From contig NZ_BAAAWN010000001.1 of the NCBI RefSeq assembly GCF_039535095.1, positions 5,022,001 through 5,086,000 of the forward strand: 64,000 bases of DNA, written 5' to 3'. Each line of letters opens with the position of its first letter. Positions within the stretch are counted from its first letter, which is position 1. Position numbers and translations under genes: made by a program. This DNA is from Arthrobacter ramosus (GTDB lineage: Bacteria; Actinomycetota; Actinomycetes; Actinomycetales; Micrococcaceae). Positions 54,752-64,000 of this stretch are shown one piece after another. The notes under the pieces were generated by a model. The model worked only from the letters and a program-made list of their open reading frames with translations. It ran no database searches and had not been told where the DNA came from.

Positions 54752-55906
54752 TCACCGTGTCTTCCTCTGGGCGATCATTTGCGGGTCGTCCGGCTTGACG
54801 TCCTTGGAAGTGCGGTTCTTTGGCCGGTGCGGCATGATCGGTTCGGACGCGAAGCGTCGTGGGCCACTCCACATTGATGGCGGGGCGTCGATCGCGTAGG
54901 CAAGGGCGTATGCGACCTTCTCGTAGTTGACGCGCCAGCCCCTGAAGTGGGGCCACGCTTGTTCCGCCGTCACCTCAACCGGGTAGTCGACGGCCCGCAT
55001 GAGCTCCACGGCCGCTTGAAAGTCTTCGAATTTCACGTCGAGTTCGGAATCGGGATCTGGGTCTTCCTCGACCGGGATACGAATAGCCCGCGCCACTTGA
55101 TTCAGGCAGGTGAAACCCATCCGAAGGACCAGCCGCGCCCGGGTGCTCGGGGCAGACCCCGGACTCAAGGAAAGCTGCAACGCGGCCGCGTCCATGACGC
55201 TGAGGAGGGAGTTGAGCCAGTTGGATTGCGGTGAAGGTGAACGGAACCACACCAAGGTGAGGTAGGTGCTGTGTGATTCGGCTACATCCGCGGCCCATCG
55301 CTCCCACCTTTGGTAAAGCTCGCTGAGCTCGCTCGTACTGGTTTGAGCGGCCATGCCAAACCGTGTGCGCACAAGAAGCTCCGGTCCCCATGAAGGTGAA
55401 CCTGCCCGCGATACCAGGAGCGTTACCTCCGACTCCCGCCTATTGAAGGCTGCATAGAGGGTTGGTAAGTAACCAATCTGCAAAGCGATGACAATCAACC
55501 CGGTATACGCGGCAACGTAAACCAACACCGTATTGCCGACATTCGATGGCGCAGCGTAGCCGAGGGTGAACATCGCGGAGCCGGCCTCGCTTGAAGCTGC
55601 CCAGTAGTCGCCGTCGACGAAGGGAAGGAGCAGGAGGCTGAACGACAGATCGAACAGGATCACCCAAACCAGCAGGCGGACGAAGAGCGCCATCGGAGAC
55701 TGCCAGGCAAGGATCCGATCACGCGCTTCGTACGAGGTGACGGGTTTTGTGATGGCAAAGAAGATTTTCGCAGTGACCAAATGGGTCACCCGTGAAAGGT
55801 TGCTGTGCAGCGGACGTGGCACGATCAGCGTTCCGATCACACTCATCCAGTTCAGGAGCAACCCAACCAACCCGACTGAAAAACACGCCCACACGATTAC
55901 TGTCAA
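54752..55906 (-). CDS. Two-helix ion-channel-like membrane protein
   Basis: 384 residues. Helices near 3-28, 72-95 and 122-148. Between the last two lies SAMFTLGYAAPSNVGN, resembling a K+ channel pore loop (TLGY), and the segment ALQIGYLPTLYAAFNRRESE is shared with bacterial potassium-channel-family proteins. A long soluble C-terminal domain follows. The filter sequence is not the canonical TVGYG, so ion selectivity is uncertain. Confidence 0.7.
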   Translation of the reverse strand: MTVIVWACFSVGLVGLLLNWMSVIGTLIVPRPLHSNLSRVTHLVTAKIFFAITKPVTSYEARDRILAWQSPMALFVRLLVWVILFDLSFSLLLLPFVDGDYWAASSEAGSAMFTLGYAAPSNVGNTVLVYVAAYTGLIVIALQIGYLPTLYAAFNRRESEVTLLVSRAGSPSWGPELLVRTRFGMAAQTSTSELSELYQRWERWAADVAESHSTYLTLVWFRSPSPQSNWLNSLLSVMDAAALQLSLSPGSAPSTRARLVLRMGFTCLNQVARAIRIPVEEDPDPDSELDVKFEDFQAAVELMRAVDYPVEVTAEQAWPHFRGWRVNYEKVAYALAYAIDAPPSMWSGPRRFASEPIMPHRPKNRTSKDVKPDDPQMIAQRKTR

Positions 55907-56089
55907 TGCGCTCTTTCGACGTTGTTGGACACCAATTCAGCTATTGACCACCGGAAAGGACAAAGCTGGTGAGGCTCGTATCATTCATTCCACCGTCGGA
56001 CCTTGTCAAGGGTGATGGGCTCCGTCGTGTTGTAGGGTGTGCCGTGTCACCCAGCAACGCGTGGCCGGACAGCTCAGGAGATAACCATC

Positions 56090-57022
56090 GTGGTAAGCCA
56101 TCTCATCCTCGGCGCGGGACTGGTAGGCGGGACGCTCGCGAGGCAGCTCTCCGCCCGTGGAGACCAGGTCACACTCGGCACGCGCAGCGGCACTACGATC
56201 CCTGGTGCGACTCCCGTGAAGCTGGACGCCAGCAACCCGGCCGATGTGACACAGGCTGCGTGCGGAGCCGGCGCGATCTTTGTGTGCACCAACCCGCCGT
56301 ACACCAAGTGGGTAGCCGACTGGCCACCGATCTTCGACGCTGTGATCACTGCGGCCCGTGACTCCGGGGCCGCGCTTGTACTCATGGGCAACCTCTATGC
56401 GTACGGACCGCCGGCCGGTCCGATGACCGAGCACTCACAGCTCGCCACCACCGAGAAAAAGGGCCTGGTACGCAAGGCGGGTTGGGAGAAAGTGCTCGCC
56501 GCGCACCAACGCGGTGAAATCCGGGCCGTGGAGGTTCGTGCCAGCGACTACTTCGGTCCCGGGGCTGCGGGGATGTCGACACACCTTGGCGGTGGCTTCT
56601 TCGAACCACTCCTGGCTTCCAAAACGGCGCGGGTCGTTGGGAACCCTGCGCTAGAGCACAGTTGGAGCTTCCTTCCCGATATCGCCGCGACATTGATCGC
56701 AGCTGCCGACCACACGGGCGAATGGGGGCGCGCCTGGCATGTGCCGAGTGCATCCGTCCCCCGTTCGGAAATCGTGCGGCAGGTGAACGAGCGCTGGGGC
56801 GTCAATGGTCGGGTCGCGCGGATCCCGCAATGGTTGCTCAGCGCTTCAGGCACGGTCATTCCCATCCTGCGCGAGATCTCGGCTTCAAGCTACCAATTCA
56901 CGATGCCCTTCGTGATCGACTCCGCGGAGACGCAGAAGATGCTGGGTGTCACGGCAACACCATGGCACGAAGCGCTGGAGGTCACGGTGGACAGCTACCG
57001 TAAGCCGTTAACAAGCAACTAA
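56090..57022 (+). CDS. NAD(P)-binding Rossmann-fold reductase/epimerase
   Basis: 310 residues from the GTG at 56090 (AGGAGA upstream). Rossmann start HLILGAGLVGGTLARQLSAR; later LVLMGNLYAYGPP, VRASDYFGPGA and WSFLPDIAATLI follow extended-SDR/NAD-dependent epimerase patterns. The YxxxK is replaced (NLYAYGPP region), so it may be an atypical SDR or NmrA-like protein. A terminator hairpin follows. Confidence 0.78.
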   Translation: MVSHLILGAGLVGGTLARQLSARGDQVTLGTRSGTTIPGATPVKLDASNPADVTQAACGAGAIFVCTNPPYTKWVADWPPIFDAVITAARDSGAALVLMGNLYAYGPPAGPMTEHSQLATTEKKGLVRKAGWEKVLAAHQRGEIRAVEVRASDYFGPGAAGMSTHLGGGFFEPLLASKTARVVGNPALEHSWSFLPDIAATLIAAADHTGEWGRAWHVPSASVPRSEIVRQVNERWGVNGRVARIPQWLLSASGTVIPILREISASSYQFTMPFVIDSAETQKMLGVTATPWHEALEVTVDSYRKPLTSN

Positions 57023-57051
57023 AGCGCCTAGATCACGCGGTGATCCACGAT

Positions 57052-57089
57052 AAATGCCCCGGCACCATCACATAGTGCCAGGGCATTTT
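57052..57089 (+). terminator. Rho-independent-like terminator
   Basis: AAATGCCCCGGCAC, a 9-base loop, then GTGCCAGGGCATTTT: an imperfect stem with one bulge followed by four T. It ends the reductase gene; the remaining bases to 57231 hold nothing else. Confidence 0.7.
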
Positions 57090-57231
57090 CGCGTCCTGCC
57101 AGAGGGCCACTCCGATCACAGGAGCGGCCTCTCTGGCCCTGTCGGTCTTCTATTGTTGATACGCGCTCACGGCCTCATGGTCATGCATTCGGGGTCGCCG
57201 CGGCCCTACGGACCATTTCGGTCCCCGGGCA

Positions 57232-60141
57232 TTAGAACCCTCCCGACGTCGCGCCGGCAGACCCAAACGAGGGGGTCGTTAAGGTCGAGTTGGAGCCTGG
57301 TTGCCAGGCGTCTGCGGATGCGGGGTAGTTGGCTTCCTGGCGCTTGATGCATTTCCATTCGATGGCAGTGTTCGGCGGGAGGTCGCTGATCGTTCCGGTC
57401 CAGGTGGGGTAGGAGGTGGGGTCGAGCTTGACGGCGCCGGCCGGTGACCAGTTCCCCAACCCGGGGACGTTGCCTACGACGTAGACCGACTGCCCGCTCG
57501 TGGTGGTGCCGTTTGAGCAGGTGAAGCTGGCTGATACCGGGGTCTGGCCGAGGGTGAACTGGAAAGACTTCGTGGTCCCGACCGCGGTGCTGTCGGATTT
57601 AGCGACGACGAGGTTGCCTCCAGCGTTGTACCAGCCGCTGGCGGCGGCATCGAAGGCTGCCTTGTTCGCGTACTGGGTCAGCGGCATTCCGTTCAGCGTT
57701 ACGGCGGAGGCCTGGGTTTCGTCGGTGACGAGTTGGACGACGTTCTGGCGGCTGTCCGGCGCTCCGGTGTAGGTGCCTGATGATGCGGCGATGTTCACGG
57801 TTTCGGTGGACCCTGACAGTTGCTGGGTGATGCCGGTGAGGCGCTGCGCCCCGGTCTGGTAGTTGACCGACTTGCCGTCGTCTTCGGTAAGGGTGAAGTT
57901 GGAGGCGTTGGTGTCGGGGTAGACCTGGGCGACGAGCTCGTTGCGGGTGGTGGCGTCGGTGCGGGCGCCGGTGACGTTCATCGTTTTGTCATCGACGTAC
58001 ATCTTGGGCAGGATCGCTCCGGCCTTGGCGAATGCGGGGAGCTGGAAGACTCCGTTGGTCCATTCGGGCAGGTTGTTCACCCACTGGCCGGTGCTGACGT
58101 ACTTCTTGTTCGTGTGGTAGTCGTACCAGGTGCCGGCGGGCAGGTACATGTTCCTCTGCCGTTCGCCTGATGCGGCGACGACGCCGACAAGCATGTTCGG
58201 TCCGATCATCTTCTCGCTGCCCATGGTGCGGACGTTGGGGTCGTTCTGGTAGTAGTACACCAGCGGCGGGGCGAGGGGGTCTCCGGTGCTGTAGGCGTTG
58301 TGCGCCACGGAGTAGTAGTACGGGGTGAGCTCGTAGCGCTGGCGGAGGTTGGCCAGGTTGCTGGGGACGTCGCCGATCTTGTCGGGGGCTGTCTGCTGGC
58401 AGTTGCAGGTGTTGTCGGTGTGGGGGCGGATCGGGACGTCGAACCATGCGGAATTCGCGAACCATTGGGTGTAGATCTCGTTGATGTCGGACCCGGCGAT
58501 GGCCTCGTCACGGTGGAAGCCGCCGATATCGGAGCCGAAGTAGTCGATGCCGGACATCGACATCTCCATCTGGACGTTGGTTTGGTCTGCAAGGGCGGTC
58601 ATGCGGGTGGCGATGTCACCGGACCACATGGCTGCGCCGTCGCGCTGGATACCGGCGGCTCCGGAGCGGGAGAGCAGGAAGGGCCGCTGGGTTGACGAAG
58701 CGGCGGTGTACCCCTTGGCGACACTGTTGGCCCATTCCAGGGCATACAGGTTGTGGTAGTCGGCGTGGGCGTGTTTGCCGGGCAGCAGGCCGGAGGTCCA
58801 GTCGTTGGAGTCATACATTTCGGGTTCGCCGAGATCGAGCCAGTGGCCGAGGATGCCCATGTTGACGAGTGGCTGTTCCTTGGTGGCGGCCCAGTAGGCG
58901 CCGGCGGCCGGCTGGGTTCTGTCGATCATGCTTCCGCGGCCCCACCAGTCGTTGGCGCTGAGGTAGACGGGGTCGCAGGTGGGGCAGCCGGCGCGGGCCA
59001 GGAAGCCTTGGTTGGCAAGGTTGGTGTATTCGGGGAGTCCTTTGCCGATGTAGGACTCTTCGATGGTCATGAGGCCGACGCCCTGGTTGTCGCGGTAGTC
59101 GGCGATCTTGGACGCGGCGTTGGGGAAGTTGGTCGGGTCGAACTGGAGGGTACCCATCTTGGTGTTGTCCGAGCCTGCGGTGACGCCACCGAACCATTGC
59201 AGGTCGAGCATGAATCCGTCGACGGGGAACTTGTCGGCGCGCAGGCCGGCCAAGGTGTTGTCGATTTCGGTCCAGTTCTTGTACCCGTATTCGGAGTTCC
59301 AGAGCCCGAATGCCTTCTGCGGTGGCACCGGGGGGTGGCCGGTGAGGTTCATGTAGCTCTTGCGCAGGTCCGGCAGGCTGGGACCGGCCATGACGTACCA
59401 GCGCAGCTGGTCGCCGTAGGTGTCCATGGTCCAGGGGTCTGCGGTGAGGTTCCAGTCCTGCTTGTAGACCTGGTCGACGAAGAGGCCGTAGTTGGCATTG
59501 TTGGCGCCGACGGCGAAGAGGACGGGGATCTGGGTGTTTCCGACTGGGCCGTTGTCGACGTCGTAGTTCATGGTGTTGCCGTAGGCGCCGGGGGAGGAGC
59601 GGTCGACTCCAACCCTGTCGCCATCGGCATTGCCGCCGGTGAAGAATTCTTCGCCGAGGCCGTAGGCGTCCTGCATGGCGGACTTGGTGAAGGACAGCCC
59701 CTTCCACGCTGCCGTCAGGTTCCGTGGGCAGACTGTGTGCAGCAGCAGGGCCGGCGTCCGGGTCGTATCCGTGACGTCGGCGCACATGGTCGTGGTGTTG
59801 ACGCTGACCTGGATGTGCGCGCTGCTGGCGGTCGAGGCGGTCTGGGTGAAGGCGGTGGGGCCTGCGTAGCTGGTCGATGCGACTTGGTCGGTGGTGGGGA
59901 TGGCCACTCCGGCGCCGGGCCCGGATCCGGTGCCCATTTCGAAGTGGACCAGGTCGTCGCTGAGGAACTCCGCGACCAGGTAGTCGCCGGCTCCGGTGAA
60001 CTGGACGCGTTGGATCCCTGCCGCGTGGGCCGGGACGGCGGTCACAAAGGTGGCCCCGGCGGTTGAGGAGAGCAGCAGCATCATTCCGACGAGGATCCCG
60101 CTGAGGCGGTTTCGGCGCCGGTCTCGGCGCGGGGCGGTCAT
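57232..60141 (-). CDS. ctsZ: Secreted GH31 6-alpha-glucosyltransferase (cycloalternan pathway)
   Basis: 969 residues from the ATG overlapping the ctsY stop (ATGA). A signal peptide (LSGILVGMMLLLSSTAGAT) is followed by a GH31 catalytic domain with FMLDLQWFGG, the nucleophile region GHWLDLGEPEMYD and the acid/base region MWSGDIATR. The C-terminus is a CBM20-type starch-binding domain (VYVVGNVPGLGNWSPAGAVK...AIEWKC). Tandem with a GH31 isomaltosyltransferase, this matches the ctsY/ctsZ pair that makes cyclic tetrasaccharide from starch in Arthrobacter globiformis. Assignment rests on architecture and neighbours. Confidence 0.78.
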   Translation of the reverse strand: MTAPRRDRRRNRLSGILVGMMLLLSSTAGATFVTAVPAHAAGIQRVQFTGAGDYLVAEFLSDDLVHFEMGTGSGPGAGVAIPTTDQVASTSYAGPTAFTQTASTASSAHIQVSVNTTTMCADVTDTTRTPALLLHTVCPRNLTAAWKGLSFTKSAMQDAYGLGEEFFTGGNADGDRVGVDRSSPGAYGNTMNYDVDNGPVGNTQIPVLFAVGANNANYGLFVDQVYKQDWNLTADPWTMDTYGDQLRWYVMAGPSLPDLRKSYMNLTGHPPVPPQKAFGLWNSEYGYKNWTEIDNTLAGLRADKFPVDGFMLDLQWFGGVTAGSDNTKMGTLQFDPTNFPNAASKIADYRDNQGVGLMTIEESYIGKGLPEYTNLANQGFLARAGCPTCDPVYLSANDWWGRGSMIDRTQPAAGAYWAATKEQPLVNMGILGHWLDLGEPEMYDSNDWTSGLLPGKHAHADYHNLYALEWANSVAKGYTAASSTQRPFLLSRSGAAGIQRDGAAMWSGDIATRMTALADQTNVQMEMSMSGIDYFGSDIGGFHRDEAIAGSDINEIYTQWFANSAWFDVPIRPHTDNTCNCQQTAPDKIGDVPSNLANLRQRYELTPYYYSVAHNAYSTGDPLAPPLVYYYQNDPNVRTMGSEKMIGPNMLVGVVAASGERQRNMYLPAGTWYDYHTNKKYVSTGQWVNNLPEWTNGVFQLPAFAKAGAILPKMYVDDKTMNVTGARTDATTRNELVAQVYPDTNASNFTLTEDDGKSVNYQTGAQRLTGITQQLSGSTETVNIAASSGTYTGAPDSRQNVVQLVTDETQASAVTLNGMPLTQYANKAAFDAAASGWYNAGGNLVVAKSDSTAVGTTKSFQFTLGQTPVSASFTCSNGTTTSGQSVYVVGNVPGLGNWSPAGAVKLDPTSYPTWTGTISDLPPNTAIEWKCIKRQEANYPASADAWQPGSNSTLTTPSFGSAGATSGGF

Positions 60142-63100
60142 GGCCTGCCCACTGTGAGGTTGTCGAGGTTGATGGCGGCTGTGTTGGCCGTGTCGTAGGA
60201 GATCTTCACCGAGCGCCGTCCTGAGCTGAGGGTGGTGCTGATGGTTGCGGTGCCCCATGTGTCCCAGTTGGCCAGAGTGGGCAGTGTGAGGGTTCCGACG
60301 GAGGTTCCGTCGACGTAGATGGTCCGGGTGGCTGGCCCGCCTGTGGCGTTGGCGTAGCGGAAGGTGAGTTGGTGGGTTCCGGTGGCGTTGGCGCTGACGT
60401 CGAATGTGAGGGAGGAACCGGCGGCGGTGAAGCCGTCGACGAAGCCGGTGCCGGTGAATCCGGGGTGGTTGGTGTTGGTGGTGGTTCCTGTTGCGGTGGC
60501 GAATTCCGCTTCGTATGCGCTCTTGTTGACCCCGGAGAGGATGACGGTGCGGGTGGTGGTTCCGGAGGCGATCTTGATGAGTGTGAACTGCTGGACGGGA
60601 TCCCAGTACCAGCCGGTTGCCGCGGCGGTGAGGCCGCTGAGCGTGCTGTAGGCGGTCAGGGCGATTCCGTCGACTGTGATGGTGCTGGGGACGGTGGTGT
60701 TGACCTGGAGGGTTGCGGTGGTGGCGAGCGGCGGCACGGTGGCGATGACCTGGTGGCTGCTCCAGTTCTCAGTGCTGGTGATCTGCTTGACGGTACCGGC
60801 GGCGTCGTCGAAGTAGTCGGCCGAGGTGGTTCCTGCGGGGTAGATCCGGAAGACCAGGTTCGTGTAGTTGTAAACGTCGTTGCCGATGCTTCCGCCGTAT
60901 TCGTAGTTGGCGTTGAGGTTCAGTGGGATGATGGCGCCGTCGCGGGCGTACACCGGGATGGTGGAGGTGTCGGCGATGTAGGTCTTGTTGCCGGGACCGG
61001 AGGCCTTGCCGCCGTTGGTGACGTCGTGCCATTCCCCGCCGGGGAGGTAGAGCGTGACCGAGGTCGCCCCTTGGGTGGTGATCGGGGCGACGAGCAGCTG
61101 GCGGCCGAACATGTACTGCATGTCCAGGGGGGCCGCCGAGGCGTCCCCGGGGAAGGCCAGCCGCATGGTCTGCAGCAGGGGCAACCCGGTCAGGGAAGCG
61201 TTCTTGGCCTCGGTGTAGATGTAAGGGATCAGGTTCATCCGCGTGTTGGCGAACTTGCGGAACGTGGGGACCACCGTTGTGTCGCCCGTGCGGGCCTGGA
61301 CGTTCCAGGGGGTCCGGGCCTCTGACGGACTGGGATCGGACTTCTCGGAGTGGTACTGCATCATCGGTGAGTAGGTCTGCTGGGCGGCGGCCCGCAGGTA
61401 GAGCTCGCTGCTCGGGAAGGTCCCGGTGAAGCCGGCCATGTCCCACGCCCAGAAAGGAATGCCGGACTCCCCGCCGCTCAGGCCTGCACGCAGGGCCTGC
61501 TGGAAGGCCGAGAACGTCGAGGCCTGATCCCCGGCCCAGTAGATGGAGTGTGCCTGCGCACCCGCGGTTCCGCCGCGGCTGAACAGGACCCCGTCTCCGT
61601 TCTTCTTGGTCTGAACATAGGTGCCGTAGGCGCCGGTGTAGGCGTTGGTATACCCGTTGTGCATCTCGTCGCCCTTGCGGCCGTCGGAGAAGGAAGCGTT
61701 GCGGCCGAAGACCATCTCGCCGCCGTCGGTCTTCATCCCGTCGATGCCGACATCGTCGAAGAGGTAGGCGCGCTTGCTCATCCACCAGGACGTCGCCGCG
61801 GCATTGGTGAAGTCCGGCATGGTGCTGTCCCCGAACCATTCCCCGGTGGGGATCCGGTATTGCCCGCCGACCCCGTCTCCGATCAGGTAGCCCTGGGCGG
61901 CGGCGTAGCTCTGGTCGTTGAGGTGCTGCTGGGGCGCGGTGGCGGGGTTGGTGCTGAAGTCCTGCTTGAGCACGGGGATCTGCCACAGGACGACTTTGAT
62001 GTTCTGGGCGTGGGCGGCGGCGACCATGGCCTTGGGGTCGCTCCACTCGCCGCCGGACGGGAAGGTGAGGTCGGTGTAGGCCAGGGCGCCGCTGCCAGGC
62101 TTGGCGGTGTAAGTCGCACCGTGCCAGACGTAGAAGGTGGCCTCGTCGCTCCACTGCTCCAGGACCAGGACACTGTGAGGGATGTTGTTGCTTGTGACGT
62201 TGGCGAGCTCGTTCGTGACCTCGGTCTGGGTGTTCCACTCGTTGGCGGACATCCACAGGCCGAACGCCCATTTCGGGGGCAGCCATGGGCGTCCGGTGAG
62301 AGAGGTGTAGGCATCCAGGATGTTTCCCTGGGTACCGGTGAGGAAGTGATAGTCGACGGTGGAGTCGAGCGCGCCGCCGGTGTCGACGGTGAAGCCGACC
62401 ATGTCGGAGAGATAGGTGCACACATTGAACAGCGAGTAGCGCGTGCTGGGGACGTACACCCCGTAGCCTGCGGAGTTGGTGAAGAACGGGACCGACATGT
62501 AGGTGCGGTGGGTGGGTCCTTGATCCTGGTACTGGTTATAGACGTAGTTGTCGACGTCGTGGCCGCGCTGGTCCAGGTAGTCGTACCGTTCGCCGAAGCC
62601 CTCGAACCGTTCTCCGGCGGGGGTCAGCCAATGGTCCTCGATCTTGGTGACTGTGGTGGCGCCGTCGCTGGCCCATCCGGTGTTCCGGAATATGGCCGGG
62701 TCGTACTGTTGGGCAATCAGCGTGGTGCCGTCGGCCTTGTAGACGGAAACGCGGTAGGGGCTCTTCTGGATCTTCACCTTCAGCGCGCTGGTGGCCAGTT
62801 GTAGCGTGGTGCCTGTGTCGGTGACGGTGTAGCCCGTGGCGCCCGTGATATTCAGGCCGGTGCCGTGGGGTGCGATCTGGACGTGGAAGCGGTCTGGCGC
62901 AGGGAAGGTGTAGCGGATCTTGGGGGAGAAGCTGCCGGAGGTGTCGCTGACAGCGACGTCGACCGAGGTGCCGTTGTCGGTGTAGCCGCTGACGTTGCCG
63001 GTGCCGGACCAGTCGGTGACGGCGAAGCTGAACGGGCCGCTGGTGATCGCGCCTGCGCCGTCGACGTCGGCGTGGACGGTGTAGGTGATCTGGTCGCCCC

Positions 63101-63473
63101 TCGCGAAGGAGCCGAGGTTGACCTTCCAATAGCTGTTGTTGCCATTGTTGTAGTCGAAGGAGCAGCCAACGTCGGTCTGGGCGACCCCGTTCTTCGTCCA
63201 GGAGACCCAGCATGTCTGTCCGGGAGAGATTGGCCATGTGGTCGAGTGCAGCTGGACCGTCTGGGTGGACATCGGGTCGCGCGGACCGCGTTCGGTCGGC
63301 GTGGTGCTGTACAGCTGGTCGTAGCCGGTGGGCCCGTGGAAGACGCCGGTGAGGGTGTCAGCTTTGGCCGATTCTGCGCCGAAGACCGCCGGTAGCAGGG
63401 CCAGGGGCACCGCGCCCAGGATGCCGAGGACGGCTGTGCGGCGGGATATTGTCGGCGTGACTGAAACGGACAT
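60138..63473 (-). CDS. ctsY: Secreted GH31 3-alpha-isomaltosyltransferase (cycloalternan-forming)
   Basis: 1111 residues. A twin-arginine signal (ISRRTAVLGILGAVPLALL) precedes beta-domains (~40-220) and a GH31 core with WLPPKWAFGLWMSANEW, VLVLEQWSDEATFY, the nucleophile region GIDGMKTDGGEMVFG and the acid/base region YWAGDQAS. The C-terminus carries a CBM35/CBM6-like domain (YEAEFATATGTTTNTNHPGF... LDNLTVG). It couples isomaltosyl units into the cyclic tetrasaccharide. Follows the ROK gene by 30 bp. Confidence 0.82.
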   Translation of the reverse strand: MSVSVTPTISRRTAVLGILGAVPLALLPAVFGAESAKADTLTGVFHGPTGYDQLYSTTPTERGPRDPMSTQTVQLHSTTWPISPGQTCWVSWTKNGVAQTDVGCSFDYNNGNNSYWKVNLGSFARGDQITYTVHADVDGAGAITSGPFSFAVTDWSGTGNVSGYTDNGTSVDVAVSDTSGSFSPKIRYTFPAPDRFHVQIAPHGTGLNITGATGYTVTDTGTTLQLATSALKVKIQKSPYRVSVYKADGTTLIAQQYDPAIFRNTGWASDGATTVTKIEDHWLTPAGERFEGFGERYDYLDQRGHDVDNYVYNQYQDQGPTHRTYMSVPFFTNSAGYGVYVPSTRYSLFNVCTYLSDMVGFTVDTGGALDSTVDYHFLTGTQGNILDAYTSLTGRPWLPPKWAFGLWMSANEWNTQTEVTNELANVTSNNIPHSVLVLEQWSDEATFYVWHGATYTAKPGSGALAYTDLTFPSGGEWSDPKAMVAAAHAQNIKVVLWQIPVLKQDFSTNPATAPQQHLNDQSYAAAQGYLIGDGVGGQYRIPTGEWFGDSTMPDFTNAAATSWWMSKRAYLFDDVGIDGMKTDGGEMVFGRNASFSDGRKGDEMHNGYTNAYTGAYGTYVQTKKNGDGVLFSRGGTAGAQAHSIYWAGDQASTFSAFQQALRAGLSGGESGIPFWAWDMAGFTGTFPSSELYLRAAAQQTYSPMMQYHSEKSDPSPSEARTPWNVQARTGDTTVVPTFRKFANTRMNLIPYIYTEAKNASLTGLPLLQTMRLAFPGDASAAPLDMQYMFGRQLLVAPITTQGATSVTLYLPGGEWHDVTNGGKASGPGNKTYIADTSTIPVYARDGAIIPLNLNANYEYGGSIGNDVYNYTNLVFRIYPAGTTSADYFDDAAGTVKQITSTENWSSHQVIATVPPLATTATLQVNTTVPSTITVDGIALTAYSTLSGLTAAATGWYWDPVQQFTLIKIASGTTTRTVILSGVNKSAYEAEFATATGTTTNTNHPGFTGTGFVDGFTAAGSSLTFDVSANATGTHQLTFRYANATGGPATRTIYVDGTSVGTLTLPTLANWDTWGTATISTTLSSGRRSVKISYDTANTAAINLDNLTVGRP

Positions 63474-63503
63474 CGTTGCCCTGCTTTCTTTTGAGAGTGA
63501 AGC

Positions 63504-64000
63504 TCACCCAGCGGAGCGGCCGATGAGGGTCGGCTCGTCGCTGTTCAAGCGGAGGTTGGGTTCGAACAGCTCGTTGAGCAGGAGGCTTGCGGCTCCGCGT
63601 GCCCAGGCCTCGTCGTCCCACGCCTCGGCGTGGATCGAGAGTCCGTCCTGCAGTCCGTCAAAAACGGTCTCGTTGAGAGCGCGGCGGAACGCAGGCATGA
63701 TGAGGTCGAGATTATGCGTACCTTCGCCGGCCAGGAGGAGCCGGTCAGGGTTCAGGATGTTCACGACGTTGCCGACAGCCCGCCCCAGATGTTGGCCGGC
63801 CTCGGCGAAGACCCGTGCTGCACGCTGGTCCCCGTCCCGGGCCATCGTGCCGGCCTCGTCGACCGAGACGCGCCGTCCCAGCTCACCCGCGAGGGATCCC
63901 AGGAGGGCCGGCTCGCCGATCACGGCCTCCAGACAGCCGCGGCCACCGCACTCGCACTCCGGGCCTTCGGGCACCACCTTCATGTGGCCGAGCTCGCCGG
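63504..64000 (-). CDS. ROK-family regulator or sugar kinase (5' end outside window)
   Basis: C-terminal ~165 residues of a ROK protein, open to the right edge. The zinc-binding signature GHMKVVPEGPECECGGRGCLEA is complete, followed by RAVGNVVNILNPDRLLLAGEG. Without the N-terminus it cannot be decided whether a helix-turn-helix is present. It precedes ctsY in the same direction, so a sugar-responsive repressor of the cts genes is likely. Confidence 0.85.
   Translation of the reverse strand, partial: GELGHMKVVPEGPECECGGRGCLEAVIGEPALLGSLAGELGRRVSVDEAGTMARDGDQRAARVFAEAGQHLGRAVGNVVNILNPDRLLLAGEGTHNLDLIMPAFRRALNETVFDGLQDGLSIHAEAWDDEAWARGAASLLLNELFEPNLRLNSDEPTLIGRSAG

Noticed and set aside
58753..60066. 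437-codon plus-strand frame inside ctsZ, and a similar one at 61548-62804 inside ctsY
   Set aside because: Val/Gly/Ala-rich shadows of the GH31 genes; no start signal.
1..64000. tRNA, rRNA or tmRNA genes; tRNA attachment site for the accessory block
   Set aside because: No tRNA-like sequence was recognised at the block boundaries or elsewhere by eye.

Overview
The window is high-GC DNA with actinobacterial gene content. Kdp potassium uptake genes, a CmtR-type metal sensor, a Zur/ZnuABC zinc system, SipW/TasA-type secretion and a cycloalternan-forming glucosyltransferase pair together point to Arthrobacter or a close relative in the Micrococcaceae. This is inference from gene content; no rRNA or tRNA gene is present to confirm it.

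Layout. (1) 1-7728: kdpABCDE, with kdpA cut by the window edge. (2) 7.8-23 kb: a mobile-element graveyard. It holds an MFS fragment, a GT87 membrane glycosyltransferase split by an ISL3-family insertion, a small secreted peptide, a large LuxR/ATPase regulator between two arrays of 22-bp repeats, and an IS21-family element (target duplication AATCCG) whose istA is itself interrupted by a 3.8-kb two-recombinase element. (3) 23.2-29.6 kb: an HD-domain protein, a GlxA-type AraC regulator, and a TetR-controlled set (YciI-like, EthD, MFS efflux, SDR, SnoaL-like) with the same promoter/operator block used twice. (4) 30-37.1 kb: a minus-strand surface/biofilm locus with a TadG-like protein, a diguanylate cyclase, a TasA-like protein, a SipW-type signal peptidase fused to an HPt-like domain lacking its histidine, a second SipW-type secreted protein and a GT2 synthase. 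(5) 38.2-50.9 kb: an ATP-dependent DNA ligase remnant split by a 12.1-kb element that carries zinc and other metal homeostasis genes plus a decayed set of tyrosine recombinases. (6) 50.9-64 kb: an ABC exporter with a divergent MarR regulator, a secreted protein, a tautomerase, a channel-like protein, a Rossmann-fold protein and a ROK-ctsY-ctsZ operon.

The most informative structural result is that the last ~200 bp of kdpE occur twice: intact at 7570-7768 and as a frameshifted copy at 50912-51111, where it overlaps the 3' end of the ABC exporter gene. Both copies run past the kdpE stop into the exporter tail. kdpE and the exporter were therefore probably once convergent neighbours, and everything between (about 43 kb) is accessory or rearranged DNA.

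Within that block the insertions can be read as layers: ISL3 inside a GT87 gene, a recombinase element inside IS21 inside a chromosomal gene, and a zinc transposon inside a ligase gene. The cargo most likely to matter for the cell is the zinc cassette (ZnuABC uptake, a Zur box, an ArsR-type regulator, a His-rich protein, and CmtR with a CDF exporter) and the SipW/TasA/GT2/GGDEF surface locus.
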